Shown here piece by piece: positions 7,878 to 15,813 of a stretch of 64,000 nt of DNA. The notes beneath the pieces are model-generated. The model made no database searches, was not told the origin of the DNA, and saw nothing but the letters and a program-made list of their open reading frames with translations. The DNA is from Gammaproteobacteria bacterium (GTDB taxonomy: Bacteria > Pseudomonadota > Gammaproteobacteria > Xanthomonadales > SZUA-36), in assembly GCA_030428105.1 (NCBI GenBank), contig JAUIBE010000003.1:1-64000 (forward strand), written 5' to 3'. The position numbers were made by a program, and so were the translations under genes. The first letter of the stretch is position 1; each line of letters begins with the position of its first letter.

Positions 7878-9132
7878 AGCTGGCCAGCCCGCCAGCGACC
7901 CCTCGGTAGAGCGCCTGCTCGCCGCGAACGACCACATCCGCGAACTGCTGGAAGACACCTCCACGCCCGCCTCGGTGCGCGCCGAGCTCTCCGCCGAGTT
8001 TGATGAAATCCAGGCGATCTCGGAAAAACTCAGCCGCGAAGAAATCCATATTGCCGTGTTTGGCCGGGTGGGCGTTGGCAAGTCCTCGCTCCTCAACGCC
8101 TTGCTGGGCCAGGAGGTTTTTTCCACCAGCCCGCTGCACGGCGAAACCCGGATCGAGGGTCGCAGCGACTGGACCCGTGAAGGCCGCCAGGATCACGTGG
8201 TGCTGATCGATACGCCAGGCATCGATGAGATGGATGGCGAACAGCGCGAGGCGTTGGCCAACAGCGTCGCCCGGCGCTCTGACATCGTCATCATGGTGTG
8301 CGAGGGCGACCTGGTGGAGAGCGAGTTCACCGCGCTGAGCCTGCTTCTGAAGGAAAAGCGCGCCGTGGTGCTGGCGCTGAACAAGGCCGATCACTTTACT
8401 GTCGACGAGCGCCAACTGGTGATGAATCGATTGCGCGAACGGACCGAGGGCCAGCTCCCGAGCACACACATCGTCGCGGTAAGCGCCGACCCCAGGCCAC
8501 CCGGACATCCGCATGGCGTGGAGTCGTTGAAGGCACTGCTGTGGGACATCCTGGAGCGCAAGGGCAAGTCACTTTCCGCGCTCAATGCTTCCCTGTTTGC
8601 CGCTGATCTCGACCAGAAAATTGCCAGCCGCATCGTGGAAGCTCGCCGCGAGGTGGCGCAGCGCATCATCCGCAACTATTGCATTACCAAGGGGCTGGTG
8701 GTGGCGGCCAATCCCATCCCGGTGGCCGACCTGCTGGCGGCAGCCGGCACCGACGTGGCCATGGTGATGCACCTGGGAGAGGTTTATGGATTTCGCCTGA
8801 ATCGGCGCGAATCGGCCCGCCTGCTGGTGACCATCTCGGCGCAGATGGTTGCCCTGATGGGCGCCTACTGGGGCACCAACCTGGCTTCCAGCCTGCTGAA
8901 AACCGCCAGTGCGGGGTTCTCGACCACCCTCACCGCCGCAGCGCAGGGCGCGCTGGCCTGGTACGCAACCCTGGTCACCGGGCGCATGGCGGAAACCTGG
9001 TTTGCGCGCGGCAAGTCGTGGGGCTCCAGCGGCCCGCGCGAAGCCGCGCAGGAAATCATTGCCGAATTTGACCGCGACCGCGTACTGGCGCAGGCGCGGG
9101 ATGAGTTGGCCAGCAAGCTGGATGAAAAGTAA
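7801..9132 (+). CDS. GTPase, DUF697-type (second of a pair)
   Basis: A 443-residue GTPase with P-loop GRVGVGKSSLLNALLG at 88-103, DTPGID at 137-142 and an NKAD box. Hydrophobic segments in the C-terminal half (GLVVAANPIPVADLLAAAG; LVTISAQMVALMGAYWGTN) match a DUF697 domain. Unlike its neighbour it has no N-terminal membrane helices, but it starts with an amphipathic Trp-rich stretch. The ATG at 7801 is supported by GAGGAG seven bases upstream, so the 77-nt overlap with the first GTPase looks real. The paired, overlapping arrangement suggests that the two proteins act together, perhaps as a heteromer at the membrane. That is inference. Confidence 0.85.
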   Translation: MKIWDRVRSVLPGWPWKKNAANAKTEAGQPASDPSVERLLAANDHIRELLEDTSTPASVRAELSAEFDEIQAISEKLSREEIHIAVFGRVGVGKSSLLNALLGQEVFSTSPLHGETRIEGRSDWTREGRQDHVVLIDTPGIDEMDGEQREALANSVARRSDIVIMVCEGDLVESEFTALSLLLKEKRAVVLALNKADHFTVDERQLVMNRLRERTEGQLPSTHIVAVSADPRPPGHPHGVESLKALLWDILERKGKSLSALNASLFAADLDQKIASRIVEARREVAQRIIRNYCITKGLVVAANPIPVADLLAAAGTDVAMVMHLGEVYGFRLNRRESARLLVTISAQMVALMGAYWGTNLASSLLKTASAGFSTTLTAAAQGALAWYATLVTGRMAETWFARGKSWGSSGPREAAQEIIAEFDRDRVLAQARDELASKLDEK

Positions 9133-9134
9133 TT

Positions 9135-9158
9135 CGCGGTCTGAAGCCCGCTCCTACA
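9135..9158. repeat. REP-like intergenic repeat, copy 1
   Basis: A 24-base sequence beginning CGCGGTCTGAAGCCCGCTCC recurs at 22544 with one difference (T/G at base 21). A short GCGG/CCGC stem can form around the TCTGAAGC core. This copy sits 3 nt after the second GTPase stop, between convergent genes. Location and structure resemble repetitive extragenic palindromes. Confidence 0.6.
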
Positions 9159-9173
9159 GGGCCATTGACGCTA

Positions 9174-12100
9174 CTACGCGGCCTCCTTGCGTTCGCGACC
9201 AAGAATATGATCCCAGGCCGATCGCCACCACGAGGCGAAGTCATCCAGGATCAGGTACAGCGAGGGAATCAGGATCAGCGTAATCACCGTGGCAAAGACA
9301 ATGCCAAAGGCCAGCGAGGCCGCCATTGGCACCACGATCTGGGCCTGCAGGCTTTTCTCGAAAATGGTGATCGGCGCCAGGCCCAGGAAGGTGGTGAGCG
9401 AGGTCAGCAGGATAGGCCGGAAGCGCATCCTTGCCCCATCCAGAACCGCCTGCTGCAACGGAATGCCCTCGGCGCGCTCCTTGTTGATGAAGTCCACCAG
9501 GATCAGGCTGTCGTTCACCACCACGCCGGCCAGGGCGATGATGCCGAAATAGCTCATCATCGACACCGGCAGGCCTAGCAGCCAGTGGCCAAACAGCGCG
9601 CCGATCACTCCGAACGGGATCACCGACATGATGATCAGCGGCTGTGCGTAAGAACGTAGCGGCACCGCCATCAGCGCGTAGATCAGGAACAGCGCCAGCG
9701 CAGCGCCCTTGAGCAGGTCGAGCTGCACCTCCTGGGCCTGCTGGCTCTGGCCGCTGAGGCGTGAGCGCACCCCCGGGAACTGCTTCAGCACCTCGGGCAA
9801 TTCCTTGCTCATGATGTCACTGAGAATCTTCTCCGGCTCGTACAGTTCTTTGTCCACCTCGGCGGTCAAACGAACGGCACGCTCGCGGTCATAGCGCTGG
9901 ATAAACAGCGGGCTCTCGGAAATTTCCACCTCGGCCACCGCGTTGAACGGCACGCGGCCGCCCTGCGGGGTGCGAATGCGCATGTTGTCGAGATAACCCA
10001 CCGAGTCACGCTCGTCCTCGGGGAAGCGCACCATGACTTTCACTTCGTCCTGGCCACGCTGGATGCGCTGCACCTCGGCGCCGTAGAACCCGGCGCGCAC
10101 CTGCCCGGCCAGGTCGGCCAGGGTCAGCCCCAGCGACTCGGCCTCGGGCTTGATATTGAGCTTGATTTCCGGCCGCCCGCGCTCGTAGCTGTTGCGCACG
10201 TCGTACACGCCTTCGTAGCCTCGAACCCGTCGCTCGAGATCCTGCGAGGCGCGCGCCACGGTTTCAATATTCGACCCGATCAGGGTGATGGAGATTGAAG
10301 GCCCCTCGCCTGGCCCGGTCGCGCCCTCGAAGCCGAGCTGCTTGACGCCCGGAATCTGGCCCACTGCCTCGCGCCAACGGCGCAGAACCTCGGGCCCCTC
10401 GATGACCGAAAACTCGTCTTTAACCAGTTCGGCGATGACCTCGCCGGAAATATCGTTGTTGGCGAAAGCCAGCAGGTGGGAGACCACCGCGCCGGATTCC
10501 ACGCCCTGTTCGGCGCTTACCTGGGCATCTACTGCCCAAAGTCCTTCCTGCACGCGCCGCAACGCCTCATGGGTCTGCTCTGGCGGAGTGCCCTCGTTCA
10601 TCTCCAGCCGCACCTGCAGGAAGTCGGCGGTGATGTCCGGGAAGAACACCGAGCGCATCAGGCCGCTGGCCACCAGCGCAATCCAGAACATCAGCAGGAA
10701 GAAGAACGCCATCAGGGTGGTGTAGCGCCATTTCAGGCTGCGCTTGAGGATCGGCTGGTACACCTTGTCGACAAAGCCGTGCAGCCCCTCGCTGAAGAAG
10801 CGCTGGAAGCGCACAAATACATTGCGCGTTTCCGGGCTGTACGGGCGAATTTTCATATGCGCCAGGTGGGCTGGAAGAATCAGCTTCGATTCAATGATCG
10901 AGAACGCCAGGCAGAGAATGACCACCCAGCCGGTGGCGGCAAAGAACTCGCCGGAAACGCCCGAAACCATCAGGACCGGCAGGAACGCCGCAATGGTCGT
11001 GAGCACACCGAAGGTGGCGGGCACGGCAACCTTCAACACGCCCTCGACAATGTTGTCCACCGAGTGGCCCTTGGCGCGCATGTTGGTATAGGCGGATTCG
11101 CCCACCACGATGGCGTCATCCACCACGATACCCAGCACCAGGATAAAACCGAACAGGCTGATCATGTTCACCGTGACGCCGAAACTGGGCATCAGGAAGA
11201 ACGTTCCCAGGAAGGCCACGGGCAGGCCCACCATCACCCAGAAAGCCAGCTTCAGGCGCAGGAACAGGGTGAGCGTGAGGAACACCAGCACCGCGCCGAT
11301 GACGATGTTCTTGATCATCATGTCGAGGCGGCCCTTGAGGTAATAGGACACATCAGCCCAGGCGGCGATATTAATGCCTTCTGGCAGCTTGGCCTGCTTT
11401 TCCTCCACCCACTGGTGGGCGGTCTCGGAAATCTTCAGTTCACTCTGGTTGCCCACCGAAAGCACCCGGATGGTAATCGCCGGCTTGCCGCCGTATTCCG
11501 AGTAACGTTCCGACTGGATAAAGCCGTCGCGGATATCGGCGATTTCCTTCAGCAACAAGCGGCTGCCGTCCGCGTTGGTGCGCACCACGATGTCCTCGAA
11601 GTCGCTGCCCACGTAGGCCTGGCCCTTGGTTCGCACCTGGATATCACCGGAATCGGCGCGAATCGCACCGGCCGGCAGGTCCAGCGACCCTCGACCCACC
11701 GCTTCAGATACCTCAGCGAGAGTCAGGTCGTATTTCTGCAGGGTGTACTCGCTAACCTCGATGCTGATCTCGTAATCGCGTGATCCGAGGATCTCGGCAC
11801 GGGTGATGCCCGGCAGGGTCACCACCTCGTTGCGAACCTGCTTGGCAAACTCCTTGAGGGTGCGCTCGGGCACATCGCCAAACACCGTCAGCATCACCAC
11901 CTGCATTTCGAAACGGGTGCGTGAAACGACGGGCTTTTCGGTGTTCTCGGGGAAGGTGGGTATGGCGTCGACGCGGCTCTTGACCTCGTCCATCACCTCG
12001 GCGACGTCGTATTCTGACATCACTTCCACCTGCACGGTGCCACTGCCGCGGCGCGCGGTGGAGCTGAGCTCCTTGATGCCCTGGATGTCCTGGATAGCCT

Positions 12101-12326
12101 CCTCGATCTTGATCAGGATGCCTTCCTCCACGTCCTCCGGACTGGCGCCCAGGAACGGCATCGAGACGGTAATGAAATTGGTCTCGATCTGCGGCTGGAT
12201 TTCTTTCTTGATGGTAAACGCGGAAACAATACCGCCGGCAATCAGGATGGCCATCAACAGGTTTGCCGCAACCGAGTTGCGCGCAAACCAGGCGATCAGC
12301 GCCTCGTAGGGAGAGTGGCGTTGCAT
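9174..12326 (-). CDS. RND efflux pump inner-membrane permease (system 1)
   Basis: A 1050-residue AcrB/MexF-type transporter of the resistance-nodulation-division superfamily. It has the expected layout: one N-terminal helix, a periplasmic porter domain, helices 2-7, a second porter domain and helices 8-12. The proton-relay aspartates are present in helix 4 (LGIVVDDAIVVGES), and helix 10 has LAGVVVNDSLILVDFIN. It exports substrates out of the cell with an adaptor and an outer-membrane channel; the substrate cannot be told from sequence. The ATG overlaps the stop of the upstream adaptor gene by one base (TGATG), so the genes are coupled. No outer-membrane channel gene is adjacent. Confidence 0.93.
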   Translation of the reverse strand: MQRHSPYEALIAWFARNSVAANLLMAILIAGGIVSAFTIKKEIQPQIETNFITVSMPFLGASPEDVEEGILIKIEEAIQDIQGIKELSSTARRGSGTVQVEVMSEYDVAEVMDEVKSRVDAIPTFPENTEKPVVSRTRFEMQVVMLTVFGDVPERTLKEFAKQVRNEVVTLPGITRAEILGSRDYEISIEVSEYTLQKYDLTLAEVSEAVGRGSLDLPAGAIRADSGDIQVRTKGQAYVGSDFEDIVVRTNADGSRLLLKEIADIRDGFIQSERYSEYGGKPAITIRVLSVGNQSELKISETAHQWVEEKQAKLPEGINIAAWADVSYYLKGRLDMMIKNIVIGAVLVFLTLTLFLRLKLAFWVMVGLPVAFLGTFFLMPSFGVTVNMISLFGFILVLGIVVDDAIVVGESAYTNMRAKGHSVDNIVEGVLKVAVPATFGVLTTIAAFLPVLMVSGVSGEFFAATGWVVILCLAFSIIESKLILPAHLAHMKIRPYSPETRNVFVRFQRFFSEGLHGFVDKVYQPILKRSLKWRYTTLMAFFFLLMFWIALVASGLMRSVFFPDITADFLQVRLEMNEGTPPEQTHEALRRVQEGLWAVDAQVSAEQGVESGAVVSHLLAFANNDISGEVIAELVKDEFSVIEGPEVLRRWREAVGQIPGVKQLGFEGATGPGEGPSISITLIGSNIETVARASQDLERRVRGYEGVYDVRNSYERGRPEIKLNIKPEAESLGLTLADLAGQVRAGFYGAEVQRIQRGQDEVKVMVRFPEDERDSVGYLDNMRIRTPQGGRVPFNAVAEVEISESPLFIQRYDRERAVRLTAEVDKELYEPEKILSDIMSKELPEVLKQFPGVRSRLSGQSQQAQEVQLDLLKGAALALFLIYALMAVPLRSYAQPLIIMSVIPFGVIGALFGHWLLGLPVSMMSYFGIIALAGVVVNDSLILVDFINKERAEGIPLQQAVLDGARMRFRPILLTSLTTFLGLAPITIFEKSLQAQIVVPMAASLAFGIVFATVITLILIPSLYLILDDFASWWRSAWDHILGRERKEAA

Positions 12327-13525
12327 CAGGGCGCTCCCGCTGCGGCGTCTTCACCCGCCTGGCGCTTGTTGATTGCCAACTGGGTTCCCGGGACCGGCGC
12401 CTCGATGTTGGTGGTGACCACCCGCTCGCCATCGGCGACGCCGGTAGAGATATAGACCTGGTGTGGCTCGGCCCGCACCACTACCACTGGCCGAACTTCG
12501 AGCTGGTCGCTTTCGTTGGCCACCAGCACGGTGTTGTCCGCCTGCAAGGCCAGGCGTGGCAGCACCACCACTTCGCCGGCATCGCGGCCAAGGATCTCGG
12601 CGCTGACAAAGGTGCCAATTTTCAGCGGCTGTTGGCGGCTTTCACCGAGCACGCCATAAGGGTCAGTCACTTCGGCCACCGCGTAGATCACGCGGCTGGC
12701 CTCGTCGACCACACCCTCGGTGCGCACGATCTCGGCTTGCCAGGTTTGACGCCCACCGGCGACATTGGCAGCCAGCGTCACGGGCAGCGGCTCGCTCTCC
12801 CCCGATGCCGTTGGCGCGGGAAGATCGAGGTAAGCCACGTCATCGGCCGACAACGGCAGGCGCACCTCGGCAGTATCAATCGCAAACGTCACCCCAAGCT
12901 GGGTTCCCGGGGCCACGAACTGGCCGATATCCACCAGCTTTCGCTTGACCAGGCCATCGTAAGGCAGGGAAATGCGGGTGCGCTCCAGGTCGCGCCGCGC
13001 CTTGTCGACATCGGCCTCGGCGGCGCTGACGTTGGCCAGGGCTTCCGCCACCTGCGGTTTGCGCAGCACCAGTTCTGATGGCTCACCACTGCGGCCCAGG
13101 TTCTGCCAATCGCGAAGGGCCTGCTCGGATCGCGCCTGCTCATCAGCCAGCCGGGCGCGCTGCGAAGCCAGGTTGGCCTCGGCCCGCTTGAGCGCAGTCT
13201 GGTAGTCGCTGGGGTCGATTTGCAGCAGCACCTGGCCCTTGTTGAAGAACCCGCCCGCGATAAACTCCGGCGAAACCTGGCTGATCTTGCCTGAAACCTC
13301 GGCGACCAGGGTGGTTTCGGTCCTGGGCTGGACACCGCCCTGCGAGCCGATGGTGAAGCGAACGCGCTGCTGGCGCGCTTCGATTACATCAACCAGTAAG
13401 GCCTGGCGTGCCTCTTCCTTGCGCTCCGGGGTTCGTGAACCGCCTATGCCCATCAGCACCACGAAGGCGATGATGGACAGGACGAAGAACCCGATGGGCA
13501 GGGTGTACTTTAGGAATTTCAGCAT
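12326..13525 (-). CDS. RND efflux periplasmic adaptor (system 1)
   Basis: A membrane fusion protein of 399 residues that links the RND permease to an outer-membrane channel. I start it at the ATG at 13525 (MLKFLKYTLPIGFF), which gives a clean N-terminal membrane anchor and has GGGAGAAAG upstream; a TTG nine codons earlier is possible but adds only a basic stretch. Domains in order are the anchor, a beta-barrel/lipoyl half (TETTLVAEVSGKISQVSPEF; GQVLLQIDPSDYQTALKRAE), a coiled-coil hairpin at about 100-165, the second lipoyl half (ERTRISLPYDGLVKRKLVDI) and a membrane-proximal domain. It is the first gene of the operon. Confidence 0.92.
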   Translation of the reverse strand: MLKFLKYTLPIGFFVLSIIAFVVLMGIGGSRTPERKEEARQALLVDVIEARQQRVRFTIGSQGGVQPRTETTLVAEVSGKISQVSPEFIAGGFFNKGQVLLQIDPSDYQTALKRAEANLASQRARLADEQARSEQALRDWQNLGRSGEPSELVLRKPQVAEALANVSAAEADVDKARRDLERTRISLPYDGLVKRKLVDIGQFVAPGTQLGVTFAIDTAEVRLPLSADDVAYLDLPAPTASGESEPLPVTLAANVAGGRQTWQAEIVRTEGVVDEASRVIYAVAEVTDPYGVLGESRQQPLKIGTFVSAEILGRDAGEVVVLPRLALQADNTVLVANESDQLEVRPVVVVRAEPHQVYISTGVADGERVVTTNIEAPVPGTQLAINKRQAGEDAAAGAP

Positions 13526-13558
13526 GCGACGCTTTCTCCCGGGCCGGCGCAAGGCGAT

Positions 13559-13581
13559 TGTGAGTTCGTGACAGACTCACA
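13559..13581. promoter_or_regulatory. Palindromic operator candidate before RND system 1
   Basis: A perfect 7-bp inverted repeat, TGTGAGT-N9-ACTCACA. It lies 34 nt upstream of the adaptor ATG and directly next to a minus-strand -10-like element (13581-13586), so it covers the expected transcription start. This is the geometry of a dimeric repressor operator; the repressor is not identifiable in the neighbourhood. Confidence 0.55.
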
Positions 13582-13609
13582 TTATCGCCCCGGGAGCAGG
13601 TCGCGTCAT
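13581..13609 (-). promoter_or_regulatory. Sigma-70-like promoter for RND operon 1
   Basis: On the minus strand ATGACG (13604-13609) is followed after 17 nt by GATAAT (13581-13586), a five-of-six match to the -10 consensus. Transcription would start near 13574, inside the palindrome described above, and give a leader of about 50 nt. Confidence 0.4.
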
Positions 13610-13625
13610 AGGTCAAAGGTTGGGC

Positions 13626-14558
13626 CTAGCGTTTGCGGAGTGAAACATCTCCGCTGAAACTGTTCAGGTTTACGGTGGCGCCGCTGTTGCCGGCGCGGTA
13701 GTCCAGCCGCTTGCCCGGCCCGCGCGAGGAGGTGGAACGCACCTCGCCAAACGAGGTTGAAATATCGCCACTGAAAGTCTGGGCGAAGAACTCGGCTTCC
13801 TGGTCGGAAGGCAGGTAGACATCGATGTCGCCACTCATGCTGCTGACGTTGAGTCGCCCACCAGCATCCAGCGCGACGGTCACTTCGACATCCCCGGAAA
13901 CCGCTTCGAACTCGCCGTTGCTGAGCGAATCACCGTAAAGCGTGACGTCTCCGGAAACGGTGGAAGCCTCGACCTCGCCACTTACGCCGCTGAGTTCAAT
14001 TTCGCCGCTCACCGTTTCAACGCTGACCCGGTCGGCTTCACCAGAAAAATCGATGTCACCGCTGACGGTGTTCAGGTTCAGCCTGCTGGCGGTCGCCGCC
14101 ACTTCGATATCGCCACTGACGGTGCGCATCTCGATCAGACCGCCCGACAGGCGACCCGCGTCAATCTCACCGCTGACGCTGTGCACTTCAACGCTGGCGC
14201 CTTCAGGCACCATCAGCTCCAGGTCGGCGCTGTCGATGTTGCGACGGTCGTGGTAATCCACCCGGATTCGCAGCCCGTTGCCGGACTCGCGAATCTCCAG
14301 TTCACGCACGTCATCGCTCAGATCGCCGATGATGCGCACTTCTTCCTTGTCCCAGCCGTAAATTTCGACGTCGCCGAAATCATTCTCGACCCGCACGCTG
14401 CCATCGGCTGCCAGCGGGCGCGTTTCCTCGACGGTGGTGTCCGCCACCAGCGTGGCTGGCAGGGCCAGGGCAAGCATCAGGGCCGCAACCCCGGCCATGC
14501 GCCCCACGGCGATGTCGGGTCGAGCTGGATTGCCAACAGGGTTAAAAAGCCGGTTCAT
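13626..14558 (-). CDS. DUF4097 family beta-strand repeat protein
   Basis: A 310-residue exported protein. After a basic N-terminus there is a hydrophobic signal segment at about residues 20-38 ending in ATLVADT. The rest is a right-handed beta-solenoid-like repeat. About ten turns carry S-G-[DE]-[IV] motifs spaced 15-25 residues apart (VSGEIDAG, VSGDIEVA, VSGDIDFS, VSGEIELS, VSGEVEAS, VSGDVTLY and more), as in the DUF4097 putative adhesin family. No enzymatic motif is visible. It is the third gene of a sigma/anti-sigma operon, with a 4-nt ATGA overlap, so it may be a target or a sensor of that system. Extracytoplasmic location is inferred. Confidence 0.85.
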   Translation of the reverse strand: MNRLFNPVGNPARPDIAVGRMAGVAALMLALALPATLVADTTVEETRPLAADGSVRVENDFGDVEIYGWDKEEVRIIGDLSDDVRELEIRESGNGLRIRVDYHDRRNIDSADLELMVPEGASVEVHSVSGEIDAGRLSGGLIEMRTVSGDIEVAATASRLNLNTVSGDIDFSGEADRVSVETVSGEIELSGVSGEVEASTVSGDVTLYGDSLSNGEFEAVSGDVEVTVALDAGGRLNVSSMSGDIDVYLPSDQEAEFFAQTFSGDISTSFGEVRSTSSRGPGKRLDYRAGNSGATVNLNSFSGDVSLRKR

Positions 14559-15136
14559 GTTTCAGTCCTCCGACTGGCGCGGTCCAGGCCGGCCAGTTTT
14601 TTCAGCATTTCGAGCTGCCGGTCACGCAACTCGAGCATTCTTTGGTTAAGCCAGGGATTTTCCGGGTACTGGTCAAGCGCCGCCGACAGGGCGGCCTCCG
14701 CGTCCTGCATTTCCTGCCAGTCATCCTCAATGGACTCAAGCGTAGCGGTTTTCAGGTTCGACGCCGAGTACCCGATGGTGATGAATTCGCTGAACGCCGC
14801 CTGGTATTCGAGTTCAGCGCCAGCCAGCGCGCCCGCCAACTCCCGGGGGGCGGTCGGCGGCGGGGCGGACTGCGCCGTTTGCGCAGCGCCGTCCAGCGGC
14901 GTGCCGCCGCTCTGCCAGGCTTGCCCGGAGAAAATCCCCAGGGCAAAAGCAACCGCCACGGCCGCAGCAAACTGCAGCCAAGGCGTGCGCGCGGCCGCGC
15001 GGGCCGGAGCCTCGGCCTGGATGCGCTGCTGGATTTCCGGCCAGGGATCATTCTGCGGTTCGACCCGGCGCGGCAGCTCGCCGAGGCGGCGAAGCAACTC
15101 CGTTTCCGTGATCTGGCCTTGTTCCTGTTCGCTCAT
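14555..15136 (-). CDS. Putative anti-sigma factor, single-pass membrane protein
   Basis: A 193-residue protein with a cytoplasmic N-terminal region (about 1-65), one membrane helix near 68-90 (FAAAVAVAFALGIFSG) and a periplasmic C-terminus with a predicted coiled-coil near 150-180 (RMLELRDRQLEMLKKLAGLD). No zinc-binding HxxxCxxC motif is present, so it is not a ZAS-type anti-sigma. The role is inferred from its position: its start overlaps the ECF sigma gene stop by 4 nt and its stop overlaps the DUF4097 start by 4 nt. It probably holds the sigma factor at the membrane until a signal arrives. Confidence 0.65.
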   Translation of the reverse strand: MSEQEQGQITETELLRRLGELPRRVEPQNDPWPEIQQRIQAEAPARAAARTPWLQFAAAVAVAFALGIFSGQAWQSGGTPLDGAAQTAQSAPPPTAPRELAGALAGAELEYQAAFSEFITIGYSASNLKTATLESIEDDWQEMQDAEAALSAALDQYPENPWLNQRMLELRDRQLEMLKKLAGLDRASRRTET

Positions 15137-15762
15137 TTACTCAATTCCTCTCGCAACAACTTGCGAGCCCTGTGCAGTTGGGCCTTTGAGGAGCCAACCG
15201 CCATACCTGTCATTTCCGCAATTTCCGCATGCTGGTAGCCTTCAATGTCGTACAACACCAGCACCGCTCTTGCGCGTTCGGGAAGATTGGCGATCGACTG
15301 TTCCAGGTCGGCTTGCCGGTCCGCCCGTACATCTTTCTGGCCAACGGCTGTGCGGTCAACGTGCTCGTCCATCGCAACCTCCTTGCCCGCAATCCGCATT
15401 CGACTGCGGCGGTCACTCAGGGCCACGTTCACGGCCAGGCGGTGAAGCCAGGTACCAAAGCGGCTATCGCCACGAAACAGGTCGAGTTTCTGCCAGGCCC
15501 TGACGAAGGCCTCTTGCAGGAGATCCTCCGCCAGCGCGTGCTGGCCGCCGCTTATTCGCCACAACAATCCGTAAATCTTGTCGCGATGAAGCCGGTACAG
15601 GGATTCATACGCAGCCTGGTCGCCGTTTTTGGCACGCGACACCAGCTCGTCCTCGCTGGCCACAGGGTCAGCGGGGAGCGTTGTTACGCGGTCGGAGTCG
15701 CTGCTCGCGCGGCCCTTTGGCGGGCCTGTATCCGACGGCGCCACTGCGCTCGATCCTCCCAT
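15133..15762 (-). CDS. ECF-type RNA polymerase sigma factor
   Basis: A 209-residue sigma-70-family factor with only regions 2 and 4. Region 2 covers about 45-115 (YESLYRLHRDKIYGLLWRIS; LAEDLLQEAFVRAWQKL; FGTWLHRLAVNVALSDRRSR). Region 4 covers about 155-205 (LPERARAVLVLYDIEGYQHA; EIAEMTGMAVGSSKAQLHRA). It directs RNA polymerase to alternative promoters. The N-terminal 35 residues are a Ser/Pro-rich extension, and a later start is conceivable. It heads the sigma / anti-sigma / DUF4097 operon, whose genes all overlap by 4 nt. Autoregulation is usual in such systems, but I could not identify the target promoter. Confidence 0.92.
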   Translation of the reverse strand: MGGSSAVAPSDTGPPKGRASSDSDRVTTLPADPVASEDELVSRAKNGDQAAYESLYRLHRDKIYGLLWRISGGQHALAEDLLQEAFVRAWQKLDLFRGDSRFGTWLHRLAVNVALSDRRSRMRIAGKEVAMDEHVDRTAVGQKDVRADRQADLEQSIANLPERARAVLVLYDIEGYQHAEIAEMTGMAVGSSKAQLHRARKLLREELSK

Positions 15763-15813
15763 GAACCTTTAGACTCTGAGCGGTTCATGATGGTTTAAGA
15801 AGGGATTGGTTTT

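Noticed and set aside
10476-11783. Long plus-strand open frame of 435 codons in the RND permease gene
   Set aside because: It is antisense to the RND permease, His/Glu/Arg-rich and unlike any protein family.
13626-14558. Regular short DNA repeats that could suggest a CRISPR-like array
   Set aside because: They encode the S-G-D/E turns of the DUF4097 protein; there are no constant repeats with unique spacers.
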